Shown: positions 1-9,320, numbered from the stretch's first letter. The stretch is 64,000 bases of DNA from Leadbetterella sp035299025 (GCA_035299025.1 DATGXK010000014.1:1-64000), one strand, 5' to 3'. Program-made: numbers and translations. The notes: generated from the letters alone by a model not told the origin.

Positions 1-84
1 GTCGGTATGCCGCACCACCCGCACCGCCGATGGTACTTGGATCAATCGCGGGCGGCTAGCTACGGGAGAGTAGGTAGATGCCAG
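1..84 (+). rRNA. rrf: 5S ribosomal RNA, 3' part
   Basis: The window opens inside a 5S rRNA. The stretch containing GCCGATGGTACT near 27-38 and the ending GGGAGAGTAGGTAGATGCC at 64-82 match the conserved 3' half of bacterial 5S rRNA. The 5' half lies before the window, so an rRNA operon probably sits just upstream. A terminator follows at once. The exact 3' end is uncertain by a few bases. Confidence 0.85.
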
Positions 85-100
85 TTTTTTATTATAATTA

Positions 101-130
101 AACCTCATTGTGTAAACAGTGAGGTTTTTT
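101..130 (+). terminator. Terminator of the rRNA operon
   Basis: AACCTCATTG at 101-110 pairs with CAGTGAGGTT at 117-126 (one G-T wobble) around a six-base loop, and a T run follows. It lies about 17 bases after the 5S rRNA end and is a normal intrinsic terminator for that transcript. Confidence 0.85.
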
Positions 131-149
131 TCGTTTAAAATGTTCGTAT

Positions 150-168
150 CGCGATTTTTCAAATCGCT
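150..168. repeat. Short CGATTT/AAATCG palindrome
   Basis: GCGATTT at 151-157, a TTC loop and AAATCGC at 161-167 form a perfect short hairpin with no T run on either strand. The same core recurs between genes near 42370-42453, 52619 and 53032. It looks like one copy of a dispersed REP-like palindrome family. The rest of 170-371 shows no gene. Confidence 0.45.
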
Positions 169-371
169 ATTATGAAATTAATTTAGCACAAGACTAACAG
201 GAATTATGTATTTGATTGATTAATTAATATTTCATATTTCAACTACTCACATATCGTTAGTGCTTAAGTATTATCTTCTCGAATTCATAATTTTGTGATA
301 GAAGAGAGTTTTTCTAATACTAATTTTGTCTAATGAAATAAGCTCATATTGCGATTTATACTTTGGCAAAA

Positions 372-932
372 CTATTTGGATAACTTTATATTTTCATATT
401 TTTTACAATTTCCATCAATGTATTGTGTTCGAATTACCAGACTGTCTAAAACAAATGTTGATTGTGCCGCTTTCGATTTGTATTCTTTCGATAGTGTTGT
501 AAAATGATCATTATTATCAATTTTTGCAAGGGTTGCATGCGGTTTCTGTGATATTTTGAAGTTTTTTTCTTTGTAATAGTTTTCAAAACGGAAGTTTTTC
601 AGCATATCTTGGAATGGAATAAATGAACTTTCTGGTTCTAGTTTAGTGTATATTACATTATTTGAGAAAACATCAAACCCATTTAATGAAACTTGAATTG
701 CCTTCAAATTTCTTAATTTTTCCTTTAAACTATTTATTACTTTTTCTTTCCTTTCTGGTAAAACTAAAAAAGAGCATAGTGTGACATGTGGAATTGAGGA
801 GCTCCTTGGTTGCTCGCCATAATTAAGCTGGATATTCTTTTTTTCCTTCTTTATTAGTTCATGTTCTTTTTTCGGAAAATTAAACATGACATCACAAATA
901 ATTGGTTCTGACAGAAGATTTTCTTTTTCCAT
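372..932 (-). CDS. 2H phosphoesterase / 2'-5' RNA ligase family protein
   Basis: A 186-residue cytosolic protein. It carries the two HxT motifs that define the 2H phosphoesterase superfamily: PHVTL with His49 and Thr51, and PHATL with His132 and Thr134, about 80 residues apart as expected. Members act on cyclic phosphodiesters or 2'-5' linkages in RNA or nucleotides; the actual substrate cannot be read from the sequence. The family's usual length is about 170-200 residues, so the protein looks complete. It stands alone on the minus strand and converges on the rRNA operon. The start ATG is the first in frame, and the N-terminus has no signal peptide. Confidence 0.8.
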   Translation of the reverse strand: MEKENLLSEPIICDVMFNFPKKEHELIKKEKKNIQLNYGEQPRSSSIPHVTLCSFLVLPERKEKVINSLKEKLRNLKAIQVSLNGFDVFSNNVIYTKLEPESSFIPFQDMLKNFRFENYYKEKNFKISQKPHATLAKIDNNDHFTTLSKEYKSKAAQSTFVLDSLVIRTQYIDGNCKKYENIKLSK

Positions 933-1165
933 ATTTTTGTTTTATTTTGAAATCTAAGTAAATAATAAAATTTTGTACTTTGCTATAATTGAAGCAATTA
1001 TCTAATTTTCTTAGCACTGAATTTATTTTATGTGCCGTTTTTGGGTTTTTTATTCAAACTGGCTACAATTATTTTGAAAAATTGTGGTATAAATTATTCT
1101 AGTAATGTAGTTGTTTTATCATAGAATAGTTAAGTCATTTATCTCTAGTTGTCATATTAAATTTG

Positions 1166-1828
1166 ATGTGTAATAAATTGATTTTTATAGGTTCTTTTTT
1201 TTCTTTCCTTCTGTTTGCAAATTCTATCTTTGCAAACGAGATTAGAATTGTTTTCGACCAGAATTCCTCTAGTGCTATTGTCGTAAAACTTAGAAAGGAT
1301 AATTTAGTGTTAGATTCAGCCAAGTTTGATTCGAACGAAGGGAAGGATTTACTTTTAGTATCTAATTTTGATGGGATACATGTTGCGTCATTTGATTCCA
1401 AATTTCAAATATTTCTTTATTTGAAAAAGAGTCAAGATTTGGAGGTAAAAGTCGATATAGACAATGGCAAACTTGAAGTCATTGATTCTTTTGAATCTCA
1501 GCAATTAAATACAATCTTTGAAAATTGGGAACGTGAAGTTGCCATATTAAAAACATTGAAAGAGCCTACTTTTGAACATTTTGATAGGGCTTTTGATTCT
1601 TTGGCTTCAGAAATTTTGGCCACACAGAATCCCGAAATTATAGACTGGGCTAGTATCTTTCTGGTTGATTTGGAGAAAGAACCAAGTAAATATATGTTGT
1701 CTTTAGAAAAATTTATTGATTTTGAACAGCTTGTACGGGATAAATATCCAAGCTTTAAGTTCAGTAAAATGAAAGCCAACTTTGGCGTTAGAAAGGATAA
1801 TCAAAGTGGTTATTATTGGAAATATTAA
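1166..1828 (+). CDS. Exported protein of unknown function
   Basis: A 220-residue protein starting at ATG 1166; a TTG one codon earlier (1163) is also possible. Residues 1-24 form a clear signal peptide: Lys near the start, a hydrophobic run, then FANS-IFA before ENEIR. The remainder is acidic and probably beta-rich at first (about 25-100), then helical. The pattern resembles the non-catalytic N-terminal part of Bacteroidota TlpA-type redoxins (LYLKKSQDLEVKV is the kind of strand seen there), but no thioredoxin domain or CxxC follows. I do not recognise the family with confidence. Separate from nth by 90 bases. Confidence 0.6.
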   Translation: MCNKLIFIGSFFSFLLFANSIFANEIRIVFDQNSSSAIVVKLRKDNLVLDSAKFDSNEGKDLLLVSNFDGIHVASFDSKFQIFLYLKKSQDLEVKVDIDNGKLEVIDSFESQQLNTIFENWEREVAILKTLKEPTFEHFDRAFDSLASEILATQNPEIIDWASIFLVDLEKEPSKYMLSLEKFIDFEQLVRDKYPSFKFSKMKANFGVRKDNQSGYYWKY

Positions 1829-1918
1829 GTCATAAATGGATTAGTTTCTTAGCAAATTTTGATAACTAAGTTCAAAAAGCTTAATTTTCGAATTCTAAAT
1901 ATTTAAACCCTAAATACT

Positions 1919-2542
1919 ATGAAAGATTGGAATAAGATCCTTAAGCCTTTGCTCGAGTTATATCGTAACAAAAGACACCCATTAGAATATCAGAATTTAT
2001 ATCAACTGTTGGTAATGGTGGTTTTATCTGCTCAGGATTCCGATGCGAATATTAACAAGATTTCTCCTGCTTTATTTGAGGCTTTTCCTGATATGGAGAG
2101 TTTATCTAAAGCTAAAATAGATTCACTGATTCCATTTATTTCTAAGGTGCGAAATTTTCAAACCAAGGCTTCGTGGCTTATAGAAATAGCACAAATCATA
2201 AAAGAAGACAAAAACATTCCCCAAACCATGGGAGATTTGATTGCTCTAAAAGGTATTGGGAGGAAATCTGCCAATGTTATTTTACGTGAAGCTGGCGGCA
2301 AATCAGAAGGTATTATTGTGGATTTGCATGTGATTAGAGTTGCACCGAGGTTGGGTCTAGCTGCGGAATCAACCGATGGAAACAAAATAGAGAAACAAAT
2401 AATGGCCCAACTGACCCAAGATATGTGGGAGGTAGGTATGCCCATTTCATTTCTAGGGCGTGAGATTTGTCGTCCAACAAATCCCAAATGTGACCAATGT
2501 ATTTTAAATGCTGATTGTAATTATTATCAAAGCTCTATTTGA
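1919..2542 (+). CDS. nth: Endonuclease III, DNA glycosylase/AP lyase
   Basis: A 207-residue base-excision repair enzyme that removes oxidised pyrimidines and cleaves the AP site. The helix-hairpin-helix LKGIGRKSANVI (110-121) contains the catalytic Lys116, and VDLHV supplies the catalytic Asp135. The C-terminal [4Fe-4S] ligands are Cys184, Cys191, Cys194 and Cys200 in the standard C-x6-C-x2-C-x5-C spacing. LLVMVVLSAQDSDANINK at 30-47 matches the family's N-terminal helix. Length is normal (E. coli Nth has 211). It stands alone and shares a bidirectional terminator with leuB. Confidence 0.95.
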   Translation: MKDWNKILKPLLELYRNKRHPLEYQNLYQLLVMVVLSAQDSDANINKISPALFEAFPDMESLSKAKIDSLIPFISKVRNFQTKASWLIEIAQIIKEDKNIPQTMGDLIALKGIGRKSANVILREAGGKSEGIIVDLHVIRVAPRLGLAAESTDGNKIEKQIMAQLTQDMWEVGMPISFLGREICRPTNPKCDQCILNADCNYYQSSI

Positions 2543-2564
2543 TTTTCAATTTAGCGTTATATTG

Positions 2565-2600
2565 AAAAAGCCACTTCAAAGTAGTTTGAAGTGGCTTTTT
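2565..2600. terminator. Bidirectional terminator between nth and leuB
   Basis: A 16-base perfect stem (2565-2580 with 2585-2600) closes a four-base GTAG loop. The stem begins with five A and ends with five T, so it gives a T run on both strands. It serves nth from the left and the leu operon from the right. Confidence 0.9.
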
Positions 2601-2618
2601 GGTGTTTCAGAAGGAATT

Positions 2619-3689
2619 TTAAATTCTATCTAATATTTCTTTTCCAATGGCATCCGTACCTAATATTTTATCGGCAGGAGTAGTTTTATCCGCAATGTCG
2701 CGGGTTCTCCATCCGGCTTTCAAAACACCATCAATGGCATTAATAAGGGCTTCTGATTCGGCTTTTAGGCCAAACGAGATGTCTAATAATAAGGCTGCAG
2801 ATAGCACAGAGGCCATTGGATTGGCAACTCCTTTGCCCGCAATGTCATGGCCAGAGCCGTGAATGGGCTCATAAACGCCTGTACTTTCGCCAACTGAGGC
2901 CGAAGCTAGCATTCCCATAGATCCGGCTATTTGAGACGCTTCATCGGTCAAAATATCGCCAAAAATATTTCCTGTCACTACTACATCAAAACGTTTTGGG
3001 TCTTTGATTAAAAGCATCGCGGCAGCATCAATAAATTGGTGTTCAAGCTCAACTTCAGGATAATCTTGGGCCACTTCAAGTACGGTTTCCCTCCAAAGTC
3101 GACTAGACTCTAATACGTTTGCTTTGTCAACCGACATTAGTTTTTTACCACGTGTCATGGCAGCATCAAAGGCCTTACGAGCGATTCTTTCTACCTCATA
3201 TTTGCTATAAATCATGGTATCGTAAGCAGTAGAACCCTCATTGAGACGGCCTCTTTCTCCAAAGTAAACATCACCCGTTAATTCTCTAAAGAAAAGAATA
3301 TCTGCCCCTTTCAAGATTTCAGGTTTAATGCTTGAAGCACCTAGGAGTTCGTCAAATAGCTTTATTGGTCGTAAATTGGCAAATAAGCCTAATTCTTTAC
3401 GCATTTTTAAAAGTCCTTGCTCAGGACGAACCTTTGCATGAGGATCATTGTCGTATTTGGCATGGCCAACCGCACCAAATAAAATGGCATCAGATGCACG
3501 CATCTTTTCTAGAGACTCTGCTGGCAATGGATCACCAGTAGCTTCGATGGCTACATGGCCCATAAGTGCTTCATCGTAAGTGAAATCATGGCCAAATTTG
3601 GCAGCGATTTTTTCTAAAGCTTTTTTACCAACAACGGTAACTTCTTGTCCGATGCCATCTCCTGGCACTACTAAAATGTGTTTTTTCAT
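2619..3689 (-). CDS. leuB: 3-isopropylmalate dehydrogenase
   Basis: A 356-residue NAD-dependent decarboxylating dehydrogenase of leucine synthesis; the family also oxidises 3-methylmalate in the citramalate route to isoleucine. Visible signs are VVPGDGIGQEV at the N-terminus, the substrate-binding run around LGLFANLRP, the ELTGDVYFGERGR region, and the metal/nucleotide signature GNIFGDILTDEASQ followed by GSMGMLASAS and EPIHGSGHDIAG. Length is standard. It is the last gene of the minus-strand operon leuC-leuD-cimA-leuB, 70 bases after the synthase, and ends at the shared terminator. Confidence 0.95.
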   Translation of the reverse strand: MKKHILVVPGDGIGQEVTVVGKKALEKIAAKFGHDFTYDEALMGHVAIEATGDPLPAESLEKMRASDAILFGAVGHAKYDNDPHAKVRPEQGLLKMRKELGLFANLRPIKLFDELLGASSIKPEILKGADILFFRELTGDVYFGERGRLNEGSTAYDTMIYSKYEVERIARKAFDAAMTRGKKLMSVDKANVLESSRLWRETVLEVAQDYPEVELEHQFIDAAAMLLIKDPKRFDVVVTGNIFGDILTDEASQIAGSMGMLASASVGESTGVYEPIHGSGHDIAGKGVANPMASVLSAALLLDISFGLKAESEALINAIDGVLKAGWRTRDIADKTTPADKILGTDAIGKEILDRI

Positions 3690-3759
3690 CTTTCTTTTTT
3701 TTGTATCACAGGGGTACAGCTGGTTTTTTGCAGGTTACCTCTGGTTTTTGAGTAAAATT

Positions 3760-5271
3760 TCAAATAATATTAAGCATCTTCCTTGTCGCTTCTATAGCCG
3801 AAACGGTTTGGTCTGAGTCTAGGCCTCTGGTTTTAACGTCTTTTCCGTTGATGCTCCAAGTGATGATGGTTTCGCAAAGAGCGTCGGTTTTGCCTCCTGG
3901 AGGAATCCTTACAGAGTAATCTGTCAATAATGGTAATTCTTTGCCTTTTTTGATATAGATTTTCTTCAGGGCGTTCATAAAAGCGTCGTATTGACCATCT
4001 CCTTGGGCGTTTTCTTGGAAAATTTCATCACCTATTTGCACTTGTAAAGTCGAAGAGGGCTGCAGATTTTTTGAGTGAGTTAGTACATAATTCAGGATTT
4101 TCACATTTTCCATAACGGCACTGGTATCCAATACGTCTGAAATTATGTAAGGCAAGTCCTCCTTCGTTACGTTTTCTTTTCTATCTCCGAGTTCGATAAT
4201 TCTTTGAGTAACTTTTTTGAGATCCGCATCATTCAGTTTTATGCCTAATTCTTGAAGGTTTTTCTCGATATTGGCTTTACCTGAGGTCTTTCCAAGGGCA
4301 TATTTTGTTTTTCTCCCAAAACGTTCAGGACTCAAAGTACTCACATAAAGGTTGTTCTTCTTGTCTCCATCCGCATGTATCCCTGCAGTTTGCGTGAATA
4401 CATTTTCTCCCACTATAGGTTTGTTGGCAGGAATTCTTAAACCTGAAAACGACTCAACAATTTTACTTATGGAATACAAAGATTGTTCAACAACAGAAGT
4501 CTTAAGGTCGGGCATGAAATCGTTAATCACGGCCACAGCACTCGATAAAGCGGCATTGCCAGTTCTTTCTCCCATACCGTTCACGGTCAGATGCAATCCG
4601 TGTACACCTGCACGAAGGGCTTCCATTACATTGGCAGTAGAAAGATCATAATCATTGTGTGCATGAAAGTCGAAATGCGTATTTGGATATTCATTGATAA
4701 TCGACTTCAGATAAGTGTAGGTTTCTGATGGTGTTAAAACCCCTAGTGTATCTGGGAAAAGAATACGCTTGACAGGTTGCTTAGTTAGAAAAGCCAAGAA
4801 TTGAAAGACATAATCAGGAGAATTTCTCATTCCGTTACTCCAATCTTCGAGATATACATTTACAGTTATGTCATTTTCAATTGCCAAGACTATTACCTCT
4901 TCAATCTCCTTAAAGTGCTGTTCTGGAGTTTTTTGAAGTTGATGCGTGAGGTGATTCATCGAACCTTTAGTAAGAAGATTCATCACTTTTGCTCCTGCAT
5001 TTATCATCCAATCAATAGACGCTCGGCCATCAACAAATGTCAAAACTTCAACTTTATCAAGAAAACCATTTTCAGCAGCCCAGTTTGTAATCAGCTTAAC
5101 GGCCTGCAGTTCACCATCCGAGACCCTGGCCGAGGCCACCTCTATTCTATCCACTTTTACCTCTTGAAGCAAAAGTTGGGCTATCGTAAGTTTCTCAGAC
5201 ACAGAAAACGAAACTCCGCTAGTTTGTTCACCGTCGCGGAGTGTGGTGTCCATTATTTCGATATGTCTCAT
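3760..5271 (-). CDS. cimA: (R)-citramalate synthase of the LeuA family
   Basis: A 503-residue acetyl-CoA-dependent aldol-type synthase. The catalytic domain begins TLRDGEQTSGVSF (10-22), metal ligands lie in FHAHNDYD, and a C-terminal LeuA regulatory domain includes VRIPPGGKTDAL. From memory of the Leptospira citramalate synthase structure, its pyruvate-pocket residues Arg16, Asp17, Leu81, Leu104, Tyr144 and Glu146 align with Arg12, Asp13, Leu77, Leu100, Tyr140 and Glu142 here at a constant offset of four. YLEDWSNGMRNSPDYV and HADGDKKNNLY also match that enzyme rather than classical LeuA. I therefore infer pyruvate plus acetyl-CoA to citramalate, feeding isoleucine through LeuCD and LeuB. Many pipelines would call it 2-isopropylmalate synthase. 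Confidence 0.8.
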   Translation of the reverse strand: MRHIEIMDTTLRDGEQTSGVSFSVSEKLTIAQLLLQEVKVDRIEVASARVSDGELQAVKLITNWAAENGFLDKVEVLTFVDGRASIDWMINAGAKVMNLLTKGSMNHLTHQLQKTPEQHFKEIEEVIVLAIENDITVNVYLEDWSNGMRNSPDYVFQFLAFLTKQPVKRILFPDTLGVLTPSETYTYLKSIINEYPNTHFDFHAHNDYDLSTANVMEALRAGVHGLHLTVNGMGERTGNAALSSAVAVINDFMPDLKTSVVEQSLYSISKIVESFSGLRIPANKPIVGENVFTQTAGIHADGDKKNNLYVSTLSPERFGRKTKYALGKTSGKANIEKNLQELGIKLNDADLKKVTQRIIELGDRKENVTKEDLPYIISDVLDTSAVMENVKILNYVLTHSKNLQPSSTLQVQIGDEIFQENAQGDGQYDAFMNALKKIYIKKGKELPLLTDYSVRIPPGGKTDALCETIITWSINGKDVKTRGLDSDQTVSAIEATRKMLNII

Positions 5272-5361
5272 CAGCTAAAAATTATGCTGTTGGGTTTGAA
5301 ACCAACAGCATGGATTATTTTATTGTACTCTTTTGAATAAATTCAAAAAAATTGGGTTTGA

Positions 5362-5955
5362 TTAAATACGAGTTTTTTCAAATTCGGCAATTTCAGCTTT
5401 CATAGATTGCAGATAATCTATGTCATCAAAACCGTTGGTCATGTTATGTTTTTTGTACCCGTTGATATCAAAAGATTCTGATTCTCCTGTGGCCGCAAGT
5501 GTTACTTTTTGACTTGGTAAGTCAACAATTACCTCTGCTTTCGGGTCTTTTTCAATCGCCGTAAAAATTTTATCCAGAAACTCAGGACTAACAGTTACAG
5601 GTAATATGCCAATATTTAGAGAATTTCCTTTGAAAATATCAGCAAAGAAGCTGGATATTACACAGCGGAAGCCATAATCATAAATGGCCCAAGCCGCATG
5701 CTCACGACTAGAGCCAGAACCAAAGTTACGACCAGCTACAAGAATTTTTCCTGAATAAGTTGGGTTATTTAAAACGAAATCGGTCTTCGGAGTATCATCT
5801 CCGTTGTATCTCCAATCTCTAAAAAGGTTATCCCCAAAACCTTCTCTTTTTGTCGCTTTCAAGAAACGAGCAGGGATGATCTGGTCTGTGTCCACGTTTT
5901 CCAAAGGAAGTGGTACACAGCTAGAAGTTAAGACTTTAAAACTATCGTATGCCAT
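5362..5955 (-). CDS. leuD: 3-isopropylmalate dehydratase small subunit
   Basis: A 197-residue swivel-domain subunit that pairs with LeuC to isomerise 2- to 3-isopropylmalate (or citramalate to 3-methylmalate). NVDTDQIIPARFL (20-32) and the GRNFGSGSSREHAAWA loop are the family hallmarks. Length is typical. It sits between leuC (62 bases upstream) and the citramalate synthase gene (90 bases downstream) on the same strand. Confidence 0.95.
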   Translation of the reverse strand: MAYDSFKVLTSSCVPLPLENVDTDQIIPARFLKATKREGFGDNLFRDWRYNGDDTPKTDFVLNNPTYSGKILVAGRNFGSGSSREHAAWAIYDYGFRCVISSFFADIFKGNSLNIGILPVTVSPEFLDKIFTAIEKDPKAEVIVDLPSQKVTLAATGESESFDINGYKKHNMTNGFDDIDYLQSMKAEIAEFEKTRI

Positions 5956-6017
5956 AATATTTTTATTTTACAGGATAGAATTCAAAAAAAGAATCCTATT
6001 TTTAAATTAAATGTCAG

Positions 6018-7415
6018 TTATAAAAACACTCTTGGGTCGGTTACTTTTCCAGTCACCGCAGCAGCAGCAGCTACCAAAGGAGAAGCCAATAGCGTTTTCG
6101 AGTTTGGTCCTTGACGACCTTCAAAGTTTCTGTTTGAAGTAGAAACAGCCAATTTTCCGGCTGGAATTTTATCGTCATTCATTGCTAAGCAAGCCGAACA
6201 TCCAGGTTGGCGAAGAGCAAAACCAGCCTCTGTCAAGATATCCAATATACCTTCTTCTTTGATTTGTGATTCTACGATGTGAGAACCTGGAACCAACCAG
6301 GCAGTGATATTATCTGCTTTTTTGCGTCCTTTTACTATAGAAGCAAAAGCTCTGAAGTCTTCTATACGGCCGTTTGTACAACTGCCCAAGAATACATAGT
6401 CAACTTCTTTGCCTATCATACTTTCACCTTCGGCAAAGCCCATGTAAGCCAATGATTTTTTGTAGCTGGCTTCGCCATCTTTTACTTCACTTGCAGTAGG
6501 GATATTTCTTGAAATACCAGTACCTAAACCGGGATTGGTTCCGTAAGTAATTTGCGGCTCGATGTCAGCGGCATCATAAGTAAGTTCTAGGTCAAACTCT
6601 GCACCTTCGTCAGATTTTAATGTTTTCCAATAGGCTACTTGCTTGGTCCACTCTTCGCCTTTAGGACTTTTTTCACGACCTTCAAGAAATGCAAAAGTGG
6701 TTTCGTCAGGAGCAATCATTCCTCCACGAGCACCCATTTCTATAGACATGTTACAAACCGTCATACGGCCTTCCATGCTCATGTTTTCAAAAACATCTCC
6801 AGCATATTCAGCAAAGTATCCAGTTGCACCAGAGGCAGAAATTTGCGAAATAATATAAAGTGTGACGTCTTTTGGTGTAACTCCCTTTCCAAGTTTACCG
6901 TTAACGTTAATTCTCATTTTCTTTGGTTTCGGCTGCATGATACACTGTGAAGCGAGCACCATTTCTACTTCTGAAGTACCAATACCAAAGGCAATAGCCC
7001 CAAATGCACCGTGCGTAGAAGTATGTGAGTCGCCACAAACAATCGTCATTCCTGGTTGTGTAATTCCATTTTCAGGCCCTACTACGTGCACAATACCGTT
7101 TTTAGGATTTCCTAAACCCCAGTGCGAAATGCCGTATTTACTTGAATTGGTCTCCAAAGCTTTAAGCTGGTTGGCTGAAAGCGGGTCTTGAACTGGTAAA
7201 TGTTGGTTGATTGTTGGTGTGTTGTGGTCTGCTGTTGCAAAAGTTCTTTCAGGAAACAACACTCCAATCCCACGTGATTCAAGTCCTAGAAATGCCACGG
7301 GACTTGTAACTTCATGAATAAAATGACGGTCGATAAACAAGACATCTGGGCCATCTTCTATGTGTTTCACTACATGTGAGTCCCAAACTTTGTCAAAAAG
7401 AGTTTTCTTAGACAT
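6018..7415 (-). CDS. leuC: 3-isopropylmalate dehydratase large subunit
   Basis: A 465-residue aconitase-family subunit carrying the [4Fe-4S] cluster. VCGDSHTSTHGAFGA, FLGSCTNGR and GCSACLAMND supply the three cluster cysteines and the substrate loops. I start it at ATG 7415 (MSKKTLFDKVWDSHV), which matches the usual LeuC N-terminus; an upstream ATG at 7445 would add ten unconserved residues. It is the first gene of the minus-strand operon leuC-leuD-cimA-leuB. The leader between 7416 and the bshC terminator at 7541 is short and shows no obvious attenuator or leader peptide. Confidence 0.95.
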   Translation of the reverse strand: MSKKTLFDKVWDSHVVKHIEDGPDVLFIDRHFIHEVTSPVAFLGLESRGIGVLFPERTFATADHNTPTINQHLPVQDPLSANQLKALETNSSKYGISHWGLGNPKNGIVHVVGPENGITQPGMTIVCGDSHTSTHGAFGAIAFGIGTSEVEMVLASQCIMQPKPKKMRINVNGKLGKGVTPKDVTLYIISQISASGATGYFAEYAGDVFENMSMEGRMTVCNMSIEMGARGGMIAPDETTFAFLEGREKSPKGEEWTKQVAYWKTLKSDEGAEFDLELTYDAADIEPQITYGTNPGLGTGISRNIPTASEVKDGEASYKKSLAYMGFAEGESMIGKEVDYVFLGSCTNGRIEDFRAFASIVKGRKKADNITAWLVPGSHIVESQIKEEGILDILTEAGFALRQPGCSACLAMNDDKIPAGKLAVSTSNRNFEGRQGPNSKTLLASPLVAAAAAVTGKVTDPRVFL

Positions 7416-7533
7416 ATTTTTCTTTTGATAAATTTTCGAAGACAAAATTGCAAGAAATAAAGGAAAGTGTGATTATCGAATTCGACCAAATTCTAGCGTT
7501 TTTGGCTCAAATGACAACATGGTCTAAATAAGC

Positions 7534-7569
7534 AATAAAAAAAGCGAGAGAAGAAACTTCCCTCGCTTT
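7534..7569 (-). terminator. Terminator of bshC
   Basis: On the minus strand AAAGCGAG and GAAG pair with CTTC and CTCGCTTT (7541-7569) around an AAA loop with a single internal mismatch. Seven A on the plus strand (7537-7543) give a minus-strand T run. It lies about 130 bases after the bshC stop and upstream of leuC, separating the two transcripts. Confidence 0.8.
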
Positions 7570-7695
7570 GTGTATTTGTATAACCTATGATTGAATAAAA
7601 GAAGCACAAATGTAAAATAAACCCTTTTGCGATTCAAGGTTATTCAAACAATTTTTCAATACTTTTTTGATAGATTATCCAATTATCAATAAATT

Positions 7696-9240
7696 TTAAA
7701 CAAAAACAATATTGAATTTAAAGTCCAATGGGTCAAAGGTTTGTGAAATTTTAGAAATGAACTCGGGGTCATTCAAATAGAAATTCAGGAAGTTGTCTGA
7801 TCGTTCTTGAAGACCGCCACCTGGAAATAGTTTTTCTTTCAGGCCTTGTAGTTGAGCCAACGAAGTCTCGAATTTTTTCTCTTCAGCTTTTTTGATTCTT
7901 TTCTCTAAATGCTCCAAAGAGGTGGCGTTTTTTACCTTTTCAGATTCCATAGATGGCTTTAGCGTTGGATCTACTTCGGCAGCTTTCTTTATAATTTGGT
8001 CAAATGTCGCGGCTATTTGCCTAATTTCATCTGCTAATGAAAGAGAATTTTCAGAGTTTTTCTCCACAAAGTTTCTTTTCAAAGTCACGTCATCTTGAAA
8101 CAACTCCTCAGCTTCTATACCGAGTTTTTCCATTCTTTTTTTCGTCCCTTCATTTATCGCTAACGCAAGGTTTCTTGGCAAAAGAATAGGAAATTGCACC
8201 AGGTGATGTTCAAAAATATCTTTTAGCTGCAACCAATAACAGACTTCAGACGGTCCACCAAGATAGGCGAGATTAGGTAAAATGGTTTCTTGGTAAATCG
8301 GCCTCAGAACTACATTTGGACTAATTTTTTCAGGAGTTCTTTCTAGAATCTCTAATATTTCGGATTCTGTAAAACTTAAATCTGTATTTACAACCACATA
8401 CTTTTCTCCGTTTTTCTCTATTCTTTCGCGTAAGTTTTCGTCTAAATAGAAGAAATTGATGTTTCGAGCGTGAATCTGCGTTTTGTATCCTTGATTTTCC
8501 AGACGAGCAGAGGTTTCGGCCACAATCTTTTCGGCCGCATTCTCCACGATGTCTTTTTTCATTATTGGAGCAAATAATGCCTTTAGTAATCTGTCATCAC
8601 CATCAATGCAGACCAATCCTTCAGCTCCGAAAAGCTCATGCATATATTGTCTGACAGCTCCAGCTAAGGTACTATTTTCTCCATAAGCTCTCGCAAACAT
8701 CTCGGGTTTATCTCTCAAGCCTTCAATGATTTGCAATAATTCAGATGGATTCATTCTCCCTACTCCGCCTTTTTGTTCGGTTTCCCATTTGTGTTTTTGA
8801 CCGAAGAGATTGAAGTAGGAAATTTCTTCAAAATCATGATCTTCTGTGGCCATCCAATAGACTGGAACAAAATTATATTCGGGAAACGCACCTTTCAGTT
8901 TTTTGGCCAAATTGATGGTACTTACGATTTTGTAAATCACATAAAGCGGACCAGTAAAAATGTTGAGCTGGTGACCTGTGGTTACCGTAAAAGTGTTTTC
9001 ATCAAGCAGAATGTCAATATTAGGAGGGTTTTCTATGCCTTGATATTGATTATTCAAAGCCTCAACCAACTCTTTTCTATGGCTAAATTTACGTTTAGAA
9101 ATTGTTTCTTTGAAACCAGCTAAATCGGGAAAAGACTTGTAAAAACCGCTCAATTGAGGATTTCTATCTATATAATCTATGAAAAGTTTAGGAAAATTGG
9201 AGGCTTGCGAAAAGGGTATCTGCTTGTGATTAATTTCCAA
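7696..9240 (-). CDS. bshC: Bacillithiol synthase, cysteine-adding enzyme
   Basis: A 514-residue protein of the BshC family, which joins cysteine to glucosaminyl-malate in the last step of bacillithiol synthesis. The hallmark motifs TTGHQLNIFTGPLYVIYKI (87-105) and PVYWMATEDHDFEEI (126-140) are both intact, and a coiled-coil rich in Lys and Glu lies in the last third (about 410-470), as in the family. Length is normal (about 520-540). The gene is alone on its strand with its own terminator at 7541. The partner genes bshA and bshB are not in this window, although the PIG-L part of the NagB fusion is of BshB's superfamily. Confidence 0.9.
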   Translation of the reverse strand: MEINHKQIPFSQASNFPKLFIDYIDRNPQLSGFYKSFPDLAGFKETISKRKFSHRKELVEALNNQYQGIENPPNIDILLDENTFTVTTGHQLNIFTGPLYVIYKIVSTINLAKKLKGAFPEYNFVPVYWMATEDHDFEEISYFNLFGQKHKWETEQKGGVGRMNPSELLQIIEGLRDKPEMFARAYGENSTLAGAVRQYMHELFGAEGLVCIDGDDRLLKALFAPIMKKDIVENAAEKIVAETSARLENQGYKTQIHARNINFFYLDENLRERIEKNGEKYVVVNTDLSFTESEILEILERTPEKISPNVVLRPIYQETILPNLAYLGGPSEVCYWLQLKDIFEHHLVQFPILLPRNLALAINEGTKKRMEKLGIEAEELFQDDVTLKRNFVEKNSENSLSLADEIRQIAATFDQIIKKAAEVDPTLKPSMESEKVKNATSLEHLEKRIKKAEEKKFETSLAQLQGLKEKLFPGGGLQERSDNFLNFYLNDPEFISKISQTFDPLDFKFNIVFV

Positions 9241-9295
9241 AATAGTTTGATTTTAAAAATGAAAACAAAGAAAACCATGAATGGGTTTCAAAACT

Positions 9296-9303
9296 TATAT
9301 TTG
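9296..9303 (+). promoter_or_regulatory. Promoter -7 element of mnmD
   Basis: TATATTTG is an exact match to the Bacteroidota -7 consensus TAnnTTTG. No clear TTG lies at the -33 position. Its last G is part of the GTG codon at 9303, so translation cannot easily start there; this favours ATG 9321. Confidence 0.5.
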
Positions 9304-9320
9304 TGTCAAATTTAGCACAA

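Noticed and set aside
4801..5340. 179-codon plus-strand frame
   Set aside because: It lies antisense to the citramalate synthase gene, whose protein is clearly conserved; the product looks like a shadow translation.
7416..7540. Leucine attenuator or leader peptide before leuC
   Set aside because: No short frame rich in Leu or Ile codons and no alternative hairpins are seen in the leader.
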